In this document: positions 22,637 through 31,840 of the stretch, one piece after another | Numbering within the stretch: position 1 is the first letter of the stretch | Layout of the letters: each line of letters begins with the position of its first letter | Origin: a virus | Length of the DNA: 49,734 nucleotides | IMG/VR virus record: IMGVR_UViG_3300031825_000018 | Coordinates: 1-49,734 of that record | Reading direction: 5' to 3' (one strand) | Made by a program: the position numbers and the translations under genes | Notes under the pieces: generated by a model | Seen by the model: the letters and a program-made list of their open reading frames with translations, nothing else | Database searches by the model: none | Told to the model about the DNA's origin: nothing

Positions 22637-23922
22637 GGGATCAGCGTCCAGGAGCGGCCGTCATCGGTCGAGTAGTAGCGGACGATCGCGCCGCCGTCCA
22701 GCGCCACCAGGGTCCACCGGAGGGCGCTCTCCGCGGCCGGCGCGAAGTGGAAGGTGTCATCGTCCACGGTGATCGCGCCGCCGCCCGTCTTCACGAGCTT
22801 GAACTCCGTCCCCGGGCTCGCATCCCCGGACTCCTGGATGGAGCCGTAGAGGTTGCCGCGCCCGGTCGTGGTTACCTTCAGCGCCCCGTGGAGCGTCCGC
22901 TGGCTTCGCGGGTGCACGTTCAGCGTGGGGTGCTTGCAGCCGGCGAACATCAGGGTCGGTGTGCTCCACGTGGCGCCGTCGTCATCCGAGGTAGACCGGT
23001 AGACCGCCGGCACGTCGCCGGTCGGCCGGGTGAACAGCAACACGAGCTGCTTCCCCAGCCGCAGCGCCATGCGCGGCTCGGCGTCGTTCGTGTTGGATGA
23101 GATCCGGCCGTTGACCGCAAAGGGCGGGGTCGGGAAATCGCTCCGCCGGTACCGGATGCCCGTCGAGACATACGCCTCGTGATACCAGCCCTCGCGCGTC
23201 TGGAGGCACCACGGGCCGTTAGCTAGCCCCAGGCTTACCGGCGGGAAGCCCGGACAGAACGCCGCGTTGAGCTTCCAGAACAGCGCCGAGATGACCCCAT
23301 ACTGCGCGGCAGGGCCGGAGCCGCTGACCCCGCCGGTCTCCCAATCAAACGACACATCCCGGCAGCTCGTCTGCAGCGTCTGGTTCCGGTAACGCAGCGT
23401 CGTCTGGGTGGCCGGAAAGATGGCGGGCGAAATAGCGAGCCCGGAGCCGGCCGCCAGCACCGGCAGGCCGTTGGCGGGCTGCGGATAGCCGTTGGTCGGG
23501 ACCGTGGCGTCCGTGCTGGGCCGCAACGCGGCGCCCGCGCCCACCAGGTAGACTTCCTGCGCCCCGGGGATCGCCGCCAGCGCCAGCAACTCATTGACGC
23601 TGGTGAAACTGCCGCTCCGCGTGGCCGAACCAATGTAGCCGCCGATGTCCGGCACCCACTGCACGTTCAGCGCGGCCCCGGAGAAGGTGAACACGGTCTC
23701 CCCGCTCACGATGGGAGACGTGAGCGGGGCGTAATAGAGCGCCACGCCCGTCGCCACGCCGGCCAGGGAGTAGGCGTTCCCCACCGAGTCGGACACGCCG
23801 TAGCTCCCGTCCGTGATGGTGACCATGGCCAGCAGGTACCGCCCCGCGGCCGGCGACACGCTTTGCTGCGCGTAGAACGGCTCGGCGAGCGGATTGCGCC
23901 CCCAGTTGCCCACCAGTGCCAT
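22633..23922 (-). CDS. Tail-tip protein with sialidase-like Asp-box motifs
   Basis: The 429-aa protein has two BNR/Asp-box-like motifs, STSDDDGATWSTP and STDDGRSWTL, in its C-terminal half, suggesting part of a beta-propeller. Asp-boxes are common in glycan-binding or glycan-cleaving proteins, so host-surface binding is plausible; catalytic residues cannot be judged. The start at 23922 (MALVGNWG) was preferred to a longer frame that overlaps the next gene. Confidence 0.65.
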   Translation of the reverse strand: MALVGNWGRNPLAEPFYAQQSVSPAAGRYLLAMVTITDGSYGVSDSVGNAYSLAGVATGVALYYAPLTSPIVSGETVFTFSGAALNVQWVPDIGGYIGSATRSGSFTSVNELLALAAIPGAQEVYLVGAGAALRPSTDATVPTNGYPQPANGLPVLAAGSGLAISPAIFPATQTTLRYRNQTLQTSCRDVSFDWETGGVSGSGPAAQYGVISALFWKLNAAFCPGFPPVSLGLANGPWCLQTREGWYHEAYVSTGIRYRRSDFPTPPFAVNGRISSNTNDAEPRMALRLGKQLVLLFTRPTGDVPAVYRSTSDDDGATWSTPTLMFAGCKHPTLNVHPRSQRTLHGALKVTTTGRGNLYGSIQESGDASPGTEFKLVKTGGGAITVDDDTFHFAPAAESALRWTLVALDGGAIVRYYSTDDGRSWTLIP

Positions 23923-23926
23923 GGGT

Positions 23927-24163
23927 TTACGCCGCCGGGTCCGGACCGCCCACCACGGAGACCCCCGCCACGAACACCGGCGCACCCGCCGCGTTCACCA
24001 TCGGCGTGAGGGTGTCGATCGAGGCCGGGAGCTGCAGCGCCGCCGCGGCATGCAGCATCCCCTGCGTCTGCCCCGCCCAGATGCGGTCCTCCACGGGCAC
24101 GCCCTGGCCCCGCAGCGCGAGCTTCTGATACCAGCGGCGCTTGTCGGTCTGCGCTTTGCTCAT
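23927..24163 (-). CDS. Short tail-region protein, hypothetical
   Basis: The 78-aa product has a basic N-terminus (KAQTDKRRWYQKLALRGQG) and a hydrophobic Ala/Val-rich C-terminal part. It overlaps the tail-tip gene upstream by four bases, so the two are translated together. Confidence 0.52.
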   Translation of the reverse strand: MSKAQTDKRRWYQKLALRGQGVPVEDRIWAGQTQGMLHAAAALQLPASIDTLTPMVNAAGAPVFVAGVSVVGGPDPAA

Positions 24164-26754
24164 CGGACCAACATCTCCCCTTCGGGCCAGTCCACCAGGA
24201 TCAGGAGCTCGTAGCGCGCCATCTGCAGTGTGTCGGACTCGGAGTAGTCCGGCTCACACGAGAACACCACGGCATCCGTGTAGACGCCCTGGTCGTAGAC
24301 GTACACCAGGTCGTTGATGCGCAGCGGCCGGCGGAGCACCTGGTGAGGGTCCGCCACGTTCTGGATGAGGAGCAGCGGCGCGCGGAAGGCGACCCACTTC
24401 TCGGCGTGTGCGCCGCGCTGATACACGCGCTTGATGTAGGCGTCTACCGCGGCCTGGGTCTGTAGGCCCGGGTCCGGTCCGTGCGCGAAGGGTTTCACCC
24501 GGCCCACGTAATCCGGATCGGTGCGGCTGCCCGAGATCGAGACCTCGTTCCGCATGTGCTGCCAGAACGACTCCTCTCCGTCTCCTCCCGCGCCCGGCTT
24601 CACCGTGCCGACGACGACCAGGTCATTCACTTCCGGCGGGAGCACCCACGAGTCCCAGGTGCCGTCCTGCACGTAGCCCCAATCGCTGCCATAGGCCGAC
24701 TCCGCGATCGGAAACACGTCGTCATCGAGCGGCGGCTCGCCCTTCGCGAAAATCGCCAGGTGGTTGCCGTAGGGCGGCACGGGGTTCGGCAGCATCCGCC
24801 ACATACCTCGCGGCCCGGCGCACGGGTCCCGGACGATCAGCCGGCCCAGGTAATCCCGAGAGAGCGTGACGATCAGTTTCGAGAAGTCGCACCCGTAGGC
24901 GACCAGATAGTCTTCCTGGGAGATGGAATCCGACTGGGTGAGCACGTACGGCAGGTCGGGAATGTCCAACTCGTCATCGGGCACCCCGGCGTTGTTGAAG
25001 AGCAGCCGGATCACGTCCGTGACCTTGCGGTCGAGGAGCGCGAGCATCCCCGTATACGGGTCCGTGGAGCCGTTCGAGACCTTGCCCAGGTCCCAGAGCC
25101 CCTGCGAGAACTGCTCGGCGAGCTGCGCCCACATCCCCACCAGGCGGAGCGCGGGATATTCCCGCCACTCCGGCGAGGGGAACTCGGTCCCGGGCTTCCC
25201 GCGCAGGTGCGCCGGACTGCGCACCGTGCGCCCTTCGAACAGGTGCGCGATGATGGCGCCCGTGTTCGTGTCCTGCACGGAGATCAGGCAGCGCAGGTCG
25301 CCTCGCACCCGCAGCACCGGCGCTTCATCCAGCGGATCGGTGATCGAGAGGGTGGCGTTCTCCGTCTCCGGCGTGGTACCGGCACCGGAGATCTGCACGC
25401 TCCGGATCGCGCCGTGGTCCGTGCTCGGAAAGATCTGCGGGACGCTTAGGTGGGTCTGGTATTCCTCCGCCACCCCGATGTTGCGGGCGAAGAGAATCGG
25501 CGTCTGGTACCGGTCCGTAGTCGAAAACGTGAACCGCGCGTAGTAAGCCCGTTGCCCCGCGTTCGAAAGGAATACCCCGGTGCTCGGCGAGGCGAGCGGC
25601 GCATGAGTGGTCGCGTCATACAGCACGCCCTCGATCGACGTGCCGGGCAGCGTATACGTCTCCGCCCGCAGCGTGATCGGCGTCCCTGCCGGCAGGTCCC
25701 GCGCGATCACCACCGGCGCATCGGTCAGATGGCCTTCAGCCGGGTACTTGTGCCGCTTCAAAACGATCCGCTCGCGGTAGTCGCGGCGGATGTCCAGGCG
25801 GATGATCCCGTTGCCGGTCAGGCTGCGGCGGTGCTGGTGGCCCGTGGTGCCGGGCAGATCCTGCCAGAACGAAGGGTGTTTCGGCCCCTCGGTGGCGGTG
25901 GCGCTCACCAGTGGCAGCCCGAGGAAGGGCGTGTTCACCGTGACGACATTGATCGCCGACCCCTGGGAGATGATGGCGAGCCGGTCCCGCCCGTAGGGTG
26001 TCACGCTGATCGCGTGGATGTTGTCGGACGCCCGGTGGGGTTCAGACCACTGCGTGCTATACCGCGCGTCCCAGCCGCCGGCCGCGTTGCGCTCCCAGAG
26101 CACCACCTTCCCGTTGCCCCGGACCGAGAGGCAGAACTGTCCGCCTTTCGCGGCCAGGGGTGTCACGGCCGCGGCGCCGCCGAAATAGAAGCGCAGGATG
26201 GCATCCGCGCCGACCGTGCCCTCCATCCCGCCGAACACCACTGTAAAGCCGGTGTTCTCCCCGTAAGACACCTTGCCGGCGAGCACGCGGTCGAGGGGAA
26301 TGCTCTGCGCGATCGGCTCCGTGGGACCGGGGAACGCCGCGGCATCCGCCGCCAGCACGCACGCATCGAACAGCTGCCCCTGCGCCACCCGCTTGATGAA
26401 CGCCGGCACGCCGCTCGTCACCACGTCCGCCGCGGTGCCCATGCCCGGCAGCACGTTCTTGGCGAACGTCTTGACCACCTCAATCCCCGGCGCCATGTCC
26501 ATCACGGCCCCGGTGGCGCCGTCGATGACGCTGTCGTGGTAGTCCTGCCGGATCGATTGGATCAGCTCGCCGCGGTCCGGCTGCAGCGCCCACGCGCCGC
26601 CCGGCAGCAGGGTGACGCCGTCCGAGGCCGGCGCGCCGCGCAGCACCTGCCCACCGAGCTTGTTCGCCGTCCGCTTGTGGTCCCAGAGGGGGCGCAGCAC
26701 GGACACTTCGCCGATGTCCATCTGGAAGATGGTCCGGCGGTTCGGCGTGATCAT
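24160..26754 (-). CDS. Large tail-tip / hub protein
   Basis: The 864-aa protein follows the tape-measure gene, where siphoviruses encode distal tail and tip proteins. It is beta-rich in residues 130-520. The C-terminal third (RAPLLLIQNVADPHQVLRRP, LRINDLVYVYDQGVYTDAVV, ARYELLIL) looks like a hub- or baseplate-type OB domain. I therefore call it a tip or hub protein by position and composition rather than by a firm domain match. A palindromic hairpin separates it from the tape-measure gene. Confidence 0.68.
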   Translation of the reverse strand: MITPNRRTIFQMDIGEVSVLRPLWDHKRTANKLGGQVLRGAPASDGVTLLPGGAWALQPDRGELIQSIRQDYHDSVIDGATGAVMDMAPGIEVVKTFAKNVLPGMGTAADVVTSGVPAFIKRVAQGQLFDACVLAADAAAFPGPTEPIAQSIPLDRVLAGKVSYGENTGFTVVFGGMEGTVGADAILRFYFGGAAAVTPLAAKGGQFCLSVRGNGKVVLWERNAAGGWDARYSTQWSEPHRASDNIHAISVTPYGRDRLAIISQGSAINVVTVNTPFLGLPLVSATATEGPKHPSFWQDLPGTTGHQHRRSLTGNGIIRLDIRRDYRERIVLKRHKYPAEGHLTDAPVVIARDLPAGTPITLRAETYTLPGTSIEGVLYDATTHAPLASPSTGVFLSNAGQRAYYARFTFSTTDRYQTPILFARNIGVAEEYQTHLSVPQIFPSTDHGAIRSVQISGAGTTPETENATLSITDPLDEAPVLRVRGDLRCLISVQDTNTGAIIAHLFEGRTVRSPAHLRGKPGTEFPSPEWREYPALRLVGMWAQLAEQFSQGLWDLGKVSNGSTDPYTGMLALLDRKVTDVIRLLFNNAGVPDDELDIPDLPYVLTQSDSISQEDYLVAYGCDFSKLIVTLSRDYLGRLIVRDPCAGPRGMWRMLPNPVPPYGNHLAIFAKGEPPLDDDVFPIAESAYGSDWGYVQDGTWDSWVLPPEVNDLVVVGTVKPGAGGDGEESFWQHMRNEVSISGSRTDPDYVGRVKPFAHGPDPGLQTQAAVDAYIKRVYQRGAHAEKWVAFRAPLLLIQNVADPHQVLRRPLRINDLVYVYDQGVYTDAVVFSCEPDYSESDTLQMARYELLILVDWPEGEMLVR

Positions 26755-26779
26755 GAGGGAAGGTTGGAGCGGAAGAAAG

Positions 26780-26803
26780 CCCCGATGCCGCGCGGCATCG
26801 GGG
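26780..26803 (-). terminator. 24-bp palindromic hairpin after the tape-measure gene
   Basis: A perfect palindrome of 12-bp arms is followed on the minus strand by TTTCTTCC. It lies 18 bases beyond the tape-measure stop and can lower expression of tail-tip genes. It contains the recurring ATGCCGCGCGGCAT element. Confidence 0.65.
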
Positions 26804-26821
26804 CGAGGCGCGGGTAGGGCG

Positions 26822-28792
26822 CTAGAAGCTGAACGCCCCCAGATCCCGCAGCATCTGGTTCTCGGTCGCCACCTGGAGCGCGGTCCCCTTCAGCGCGCTC
26901 GGTATCGCGCTGCGGGTCCGCTGCCCGCCCCCGTAAGTGCCCATCGCGTGCACGTGCGCCATCATTGCCTGGGTGTGCGCGCCCATCGCCTGGCTGTGCG
27001 CTTTCTGCGAGGCTTTTAGGTCCGCGGTCGGGTCCTGCATCAACTGGTCGGCCGCGAACTTCAGCCCCGCGCCCGCCAACGGGTCCACGATGGCAATCAC
27101 GCCGGCGATCCGCTTGATGAGCCCGCCCAGCGTCGGCCCCAGGTGGTTGAGGGCCTCGCCCAGCAGATCCACGCCCTGCGCGATAAAGGCGAACGGCGAG
27201 TGCCGCAAGTCGTCCACAAACCGGTCCCACTGGTCGCCGGCCCACTTGAACACCGCGCCGCCGATCTTGAAGAGGTCGCCGATCTGCTTGAGGGTGCCGA
27301 GGAACGGGTCCGCCGCCAGCACCACGGCGCTGATCACCGGCTGCCCCTTCTCCGCCCACTCAGCTAGGGTGCCCACTGCGTCCGCCAGCAGCCCCAGCCC
27401 GTCCGCCGCCAGCTTCAGGCCCGGTTTCCCCAGGGCCGTAAACAGCAGGTTGAAGTTCACACTCACCCGGCCTAGCTGCAGCGCCACGTCCTGCGCGCTC
27501 TGCGCCGCGCCGGTGTCGCCCATGATGGCGTCGGAGCGGCGCTGGTCGCGATCCAGGGCGCCCCGGTTCCGGTTGATGGCCTCCAGCTTCGGCAGGAACT
27601 GCTCCAGCACCGGGTTCTGCCGGGCAATGCTCTGCCGCTCTTCGGCCGGAAGCCGGGAGAGCCGGTCGAGGGCTTTGTTCAGCAGGCCCAGTTCGTTGAC
27701 GTTGCCGCCGTACTCCCGGGGGAGCTGCGGCGCGATCCCGAGCCGGCCCGCGCCGAGCAGGGAGAACAGGTTCCCGCTGCCCAGGGAGATGCTCTCCCGG
27801 AAGGCCTTCGCCAGCGCCGCGCCCTGCCCTGGAGCGATCCCGTAAGACTGCAGCCCCGCCACGTCCCGCGTAGAGCCGCCGCCGATGGCGATGTCCGTGG
27901 CAAATGAGTTGAGCCGCTCGCTGGCCCGCTTCACCACCGCGACGAACGCCACCACGGCCGCGGTCTCTGCCGCCACCACCAGGGCCAGCGGCCCCATTAC
28001 CGCGGTGAGGCCTTCCACGCCGGCCGCTGCGCCTTCCGTGGCGCCCGCCAGGCTCTCGGCTCCCTTGGCCGCGTCCGGCAGCGCGAAGTCCGAGAGCTTC
28101 GGCAGCGCGAACTCGCCCAGGTCCGGGGCTCCGGACGGCTTCCCGCCGATCGCCTTCCGGAGCCGCTCCTCATCAAACGGGTTCGGCGCGTTGAACGTCC
28201 GGGCGGTCCGCTGGATGACGTTGAGACCGCCGTCCTTCTCTTTGGGCACGAACATCCCGGCGAAATTGGTGGCGCTCCTGGCCGCGCCCACCACGTCCCC
28301 GGCCGCCAGCAGCCGCATGAGGTGGTTCAGCTTCTCGAACGATTCGAGGAGCCCGTCCGCGTTGAGCGCTTTCGCGCCCTGCGCCAGCCGCCGCTGGTTC
28401 AGCACGATGGACCGCCGCGCCCGGAACTCCGCCGTGTCCAGGTCCTTCAGCGTGGCGATCCGGAGCTTCGTATCCTCGATCAGCGCCGCCTGCGCCCGCT
28501 GCTCCGGGATCTTCAAGAGCCGCTGCTCCGCGCCGCCCGGTAGCTTCGGGGCCTTCGGAGCACTCGGAGTATCCACGGTTGCCGCCGTGTCCACCTTCTG
28601 CGCCGTCGTCTTCGGCGCCGAGGTGCCCGTCGCCCGGCTCCCCGCCGTCTTCGCCGCCCCGCCGATCTTCTCCGCGCCAGCCGCCACGCTCTCCAGTTTC
28701 GCTCCCAGCCGATCCAGCTTCTCGGCCAGGTCGTCGACGAGACGCATTCCGGCCTCAAACCCGGGGAGACGGAGCGCGAGATCAAGAGCCAT
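26822..28792 (-). CDS. Tail tape measure protein
   Basis: The 656-aa helical protein has an N-terminal coiled coil (GMRLVDDLAEKLDRLGAKLE), a central hydrophobic segment (ALVVAAETAAVVAFVAVV) and Ala/Gly-rich stretches, as in tape measure proteins. It comes directly after the frameshifted chaperone pair, the fixed place of this gene. It sets tail length. Using the known rough ratio of 1.5 angstrom per residue, a short tail (about 100 nm) is expected. The start is ATG at 28792. Confidence 0.85.
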   Translation of the reverse strand: MALDLALRLPGFEAGMRLVDDLAEKLDRLGAKLESVAAGAEKIGGAAKTAGSRATGTSAPKTTAQKVDTAATVDTPSAPKAPKLPGGAEQRLLKIPEQRAQAALIEDTKLRIATLKDLDTAEFRARRSIVLNQRRLAQGAKALNADGLLESFEKLNHLMRLLAAGDVVGAARSATNFAGMFVPKEKDGGLNVIQRTARTFNAPNPFDEERLRKAIGGKPSGAPDLGEFALPKLSDFALPDAAKGAESLAGATEGAAAGVEGLTAVMGPLALVVAAETAAVVAFVAVVKRASERLNSFATDIAIGGGSTRDVAGLQSYGIAPGQGAALAKAFRESISLGSGNLFSLLGAGRLGIAPQLPREYGGNVNELGLLNKALDRLSRLPAEERQSIARQNPVLEQFLPKLEAINRNRGALDRDQRRSDAIMGDTGAAQSAQDVALQLGRVSVNFNLLFTALGKPGLKLAADGLGLLADAVGTLAEWAEKGQPVISAVVLAADPFLGTLKQIGDLFKIGGAVFKWAGDQWDRFVDDLRHSPFAFIAQGVDLLGEALNHLGPTLGGLIKRIAGVIAIVDPLAGAGLKFAADQLMQDPTADLKASQKAHSQAMGAHTQAMMAHVHAMGTYGGGQRTRSAIPSALKGTALQVATENQMLRDLGAFSF

Positions 28793-28797
28793 GAGAG

Positions 28798-29103
28798 TTA
28801 AGCGCCAGCCAGGAGAGCCGCGGCCAGGGCCGCGGCGGGGTTGTCGTCCGTGGGGGCCTGCTGGAGTGCTAGGCCGATCAGCTCATCGCTCCACGCGAGG
28901 GTGGGCGGATCGAAGTCGGTACCGGGATCCTCTTCCGTGGGAAGTCCCTGCGCCTGCAGGAAGGCGTTGAGCGCCCGCCCGAGCCAGCCGGCCCGGGCGT
29001 TCAGGCTCCAACGGTGGCACGCCGCCTCGTGCGTTACGAAGGGGTGCTGTCTTCCGCCGCGGGTGAGGGCGCCGAGCCAGGCTCCTCGCTCGCCCCCGAC
29101 GAG
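28798..29103 (-). CDS. Tail assembly chaperone GT, frameshift extension
   Basis: This segment is the -1 frame reached from the G-like gene at the A AAA AAC site. It adds 101 residues, making a 249-aa fusion ending PAAALAAALLAGA. It lacks a suitable own start and ends just before the tape measure gene. In lambda the GT fusion binds the tape measure protein during tail assembly. Confidence 0.83.
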   Translation of the reverse strand, partial: LVGGERGAWLGALTRGGRQHPFVTHEAACHRWSLNARAGWLGRALNAFLQAQGLPTEEDPGTDFDPPTLAWSDELIGLALQQAPTDDNPAAALAAALLAGA

Positions 29104-29546
29104 TTTTTTGTTTCTTCTCCCACCAGGTTCACCAGCTCGCCGGCCGCGTTCCCCAGCTCGATGAAGGCGGGCTCGAGCTTCTGGGAGAACTCGATCCACT
29201 CCTTCTTGGAGTAGCGCTCCGCTTCCGGCAGCCGGCCCCCGTCCGGGCCGCACTGCAAGGCGAACAGGGCGTTCACCGTCTGCCAGAGGCCCTCCGACAT
29301 CGGCACCACTTTCCCGTGGAGCTGGAAGACGTTCGGCCGTTTGAAGCTACCGTCCGGCAGCGTCTTCACGGTGACCCACTCGTCGATGTCCGCGCGGGCC
29401 GCTTCCCGGATCGCCAGCAGCGCCGCGAAGTCCGGCTTCCGCACGCAGAGGGTCACCTCCGCGCTCGGGTCCAGCGGATGGGCGAAGGTCACCTTCCGGA
29501 CGACGGGCGCGCGCACCGGCAGCGCCCCGAGATCAAGCTTTGCCAT
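29034..29546 (-). CDS. Tail assembly chaperone G-like protein
   Basis: The 170-aa protein starts MAKLDLGALPVRAPVVRKVT and ends in a disordered Ser/Glu/Pro tail. It sits between the tail tube and tape measure genes, the position of lambda G. Codons 146-148 read ACA AAA AAC, containing the in-frame slippery heptamer; -1 slippage gives GT. The ATG at 29546 is the only sensible start. Confidence 0.85.
   Translation of the reverse strand: MAKLDLGALPVRAPVVRKVTFAHPLDPSAEVTLCVRKPDFAALLAIREAARADIDEWVTVKTLPDGSFKRPNVFQLHGKVVPMSEGLWQTVNALFALQCGPDGGRLPEAERYSKKEWIEFSQKLEPAFIELGNAAGELVNLVGEETKNSSGASEEPGSAPSPAAEDSTPS
29103..29109 (-). other. Programmed -1 frameshift site A AAA AAC (G/GT)
   Basis: On the minus strand the heptamer AAAAAAC is phased X XXY YYZ in the G frame. 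Shifting -1 continues as CTC GTC GGG GGC in the long downstream frame. It is the same site type used in many siphoviruses. Confidence 0.9.
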
Positions 29547-29561
29547 GGATTGAGGCGCTCC

Positions 29562-30011
29562 TTAAGCCGCTTCGATCAGCGGGTTCGGGTTCCCCGCGCC
29601 GCGGTTCACCGGTTTGAGGGTGAGCGTTTCCACGCTCTTGCCGCGCTCGGTGGGGTTGGTCCACTCCTCGATCGCGCCCCAGTAGGTGTGGATCGCCGTG
29701 GGACCGGTGAGGATCACCTTGGCGTGCCGGTAACCTTCAAAGGTGTTTTCGAGGGGGTTCGTGTCCGTGTAGCGGATCGTGTCGAGCTGGACATCCCACG
29801 ACTTTTTGTAAGGCGTGTAGTTCTCCAGGTCGTGCGACAGGCCGGACGTCTCATCCAGGAGATTGCGCCGGCGCTCCATCACCCGGTCCACGATGCCCGT
29901 GAGGGCGCGGGCCGTGTAATAGGTCGGCGAGCCGTCCGCGCCGATGTCGAACGGGATGATCTCCACGGACATGTCCGTGCCGATCTGCACCAACTGCATC
30001 GTTTCAGGCAT
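29562..30011 (-). CDS. Major tail tube protein
   Basis: The 149-aa protein is beta-rich and includes a central KKSWDVQLDTIRYTDTNPLE and GYRHAKVILTGPTAIHTYWG. It precedes the G-like gene, where phages encode the tail tube. Hexamers of this protein would form the non-contractile tube. The N-terminus MPETMQLVQIGTDMSVEIIP fits the start. A hairpin precedes it in the late transcript, consistent with a highly expressed separate unit. Confidence 0.68.
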   Translation of the reverse strand: MPETMQLVQIGTDMSVEIIPFDIGADGSPTYYTARALTGIVDRVMERRRNLLDETSGLSHDLENYTPYKKSWDVQLDTIRYTDTNPLENTFEGYRHAKVILTGPTAIHTYWGAIEEWTNPTERGKSVETLTLKPVNRGAGNPNPLIEAA

Positions 30012-30042
30012 AGAGCCAGCCTCCAGAAAGCAGCGACGGCCG

Positions 30043-30064
30043 GCCCCGAAGGACCGGCCGCGCG
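30043..30064 (-). terminator. Hairpin upstream of the tail tube gene
   Basis: CGGCCGG/CCGGCCG arms around a short loop form a stem between the 421-aa structural gene and the tube gene. No T run follows, so its role may be RNA processing or attenuation. Confidence 0.45.
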
Positions 30065-30094
30065 TGGATTAGCGATTTGTGAAAAGCGAAAGGC

Positions 30095-31360
30095 TTAAAG
30101 GGCGGGCGTCCGCAGCTCCGCGACCTCGACGACGAAGATCCCGCTGGTCGCCGTGGTGGTCGCCGCCCAGCCCGTCTCCCGCACCGTCTGGATCCCGGTG
30201 TCCCCGCCCGCGAGGGTCACATCCGACGTGGAGAGCGCCGCGGGCGTCGTCAGCGCGCTCTGCGCCTGCGTCGCGTTGTTGGCGTCCTGATCGGTGTAGG
30301 AGACCGTGGGCGTCACATCCACCCCGAACGGCGTGAGCGCGCGGAGCACGAGGCCCGGCGCCGCGAACCGGCCCAGGTCCGGGCTGCACAGCTGCTCCAC
30401 GGCCACCGTGTTCGCCGCCGTGATGCGTACGATCGCGAGGGGCGGCTGCGCAATGCCCAGGTGCGACGTGCCGCTGAGGTAGGCGAGGGCCGGGATGATC
30501 CGGATGCTGGTCGCCACCGGCGGGGTCACCACCGTAACGGCCGTCCGCTCGATCCGAAGGTAGTAGAGGGGTGTGAGGTCCGCCAGGTCATCCCCGCCGG
30601 CATCCTGGTTGGAGCGCACCCAGTCGGAAGGCTCCGTCCACTTGATGCGGTCATTACGGGTCAGGCCGGCGCTCGAGTCCGTGAGGCCGCTCACCGCCGA
30701 CCAGGCGTTCCCGTTCCAGTACTGCACGGACAACGTGCACGTGGCACTGGAGAGGGTAGAGAGCCCCGCCACCAGCTGCGAGAACTTCCGCGTGCTGCCC
30801 ACGTAGAGCACGTCGCCCTGTGCCGCAAACAGCGCCACGTCGGCGGTCCCTACGTCCGTCGCATCCACGGTGTCATCCGCGAGCGTGCCGTCCTGCCCCG
30901 TGTAGACCCGCGTGGGAGCCAGGGCCGCGTAGGAGGGACAGAACACACTCGCCGCCTGGATCCCCGTCGCCCCCAGCGGCACGCGCCCCAGCTCCGCAGC
31001 CAGAGGATGGAGCTTCGCGCCCGTGGCGGTCAGGTAGGCGTTGAGCGAGGCATACGCCCCGCCGGCCGCGCTCGTCACCAGGCTCTTGAGGGCCAGGAAC
31101 CAGGCCTTGAACCCCGGCCGGTTCGCCAGCAGATTGAGCGGCGTGGCGAGGTTCTCCGGGAGCGACTGGTCGTCGATCAGCTGCGAGCTGCTCACCAGCG
31201 CCGCCACCACTGCCGGGTCCGCGAGGGCGTCGAGCTGTCCCCACATGCTCGGCTGCGTGGCGGTCCCCAGCTCCCCGGCAAACCCGGCCAGGTCCGCCGC
31301 GGCCAGCGCCGCAATCCGGTCCGTTGCGGCCTCCACAAACGCTTTTGAGGGTGCTCCCAT
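30095..31360 (-). CDS. Structural protein upstream of the tail tube, hypothetical
   Basis: The 421-aa protein has a helical N-terminal 130 residues and a beta-rich remainder. The segment LYVGSTRKFSQLVAGLSTLS, then VQYWNGNAWSAVSGLTD and YYLRIERTAV matches a beta-sandwich seen in many phage surface proteins. It lies between tail completion and tube genes, so it could be a tail or neck protein. It does not show tail-sheath motifs, so I do not propose a contractile tail. Confidence 0.6.
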   Translation of the reverse strand: MGAPSKAFVEAATDRIAALAAADLAGFAGELGTATQPSMWGQLDALADPAVVAALVSSSQLIDDQSLPENLATPLNLLANRPGFKAWFLALKSLVTSAAGGAYASLNAYLTATGAKLHPLAAELGRVPLGATGIQAASVFCPSYAALAPTRVYTGQDGTLADDTVDATDVGTADVALFAAQGDVLYVGSTRKFSQLVAGLSTLSSATCTLSVQYWNGNAWSAVSGLTDSSAGLTRNDRIKWTEPSDWVRSNQDAGGDDLADLTPLYYLRIERTAVTVVTPPVATSIRIIPALAYLSGTSHLGIAQPPLAIVRITAANTVAVEQLCSPDLGRFAAPGLVLRALTPFGVDVTPTVSYTDQDANNATQAQSALTTPAALSTSDVTLAGGDTGIQTVRETGWAATTTATSGIFVVEVAELRTPAL

Positions 31361-31369
31361 CGATGTCTC

Positions 31370-31840
31370 CTAGCGCGGGAAGGCCGCGTCGAGTTCGTGC
31401 TGTAACCGGTCGATCCGGCCCGGCGTGATGTCCTCCGCCACGGCCTGCGGCACCGGCCGCCCAAAGGTAAACTTGGTCCCGCCGTCCGGCTGCTCGCTCT
31501 CGGGGTCGAACTGGTACCCGGCGTGCGGGGAAACGTTGGTGAGGGTGTAGACGAGGGCGCCATCCACGATCCGGCCGCCCGAAACCCGCCACCCGCCGAA
31601 GATGGAGCCGCCCCGGATGTTCAGCGGCAACACGTCGAGCTGCGGCGACCCGTGCCGGCGCGCGAGGGGGTTATCGTGCTGCGCGAAGTACTGGCGGGTC
31701 ACCATCCCGCTGCTGTAGCGCTTCGCCGCGGTGAGCGCGTCGCGCATCGTCGCGCCTTCCGCTCTCCGGATCCCGCGCCGCAATTGCTGCGCGCCCCGTC
31801 GCAGGTAGGCGGCGGCGTCGCGCGGGGAAAGCTCCGGCAT
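31370..31840 (-). CDS. Tail completion / neck protein
   Basis: The 156-aa basic protein (MPELSPRDAAAYLRRGAQQL) with a middle QLDVLPLNIRGGSIFGGW looks like phage virion-morphogenesis or tail-completion proteins. It starts at the ATG at 31840, which overlaps the stop of the upstream gene by one base. The position between connector genes and tube gene supports the call. Confidence 0.6.
   Translation of the reverse strand: MPELSPRDAAAYLRRGAQQLRRGIRRAEGATMRDALTAAKRYSSGMVTRQYFAQHDNPLARRHGSPQLDVLPLNIRGGSIFGGWRVSGGRIVDGALVYTLTNVSPHAGYQFDPESEQPDGGTKFTFGRPVPQAVAEDITPGRIDRLQHELDAAFPR

Noticed and set aside
30095-31360. Tail sheath protein (contractile tail)
   Set aside because: No sheath motif is visible, and the G/GT, tube and tape measure arrangement fits a non-contractile tail equally well without baseplate genes.
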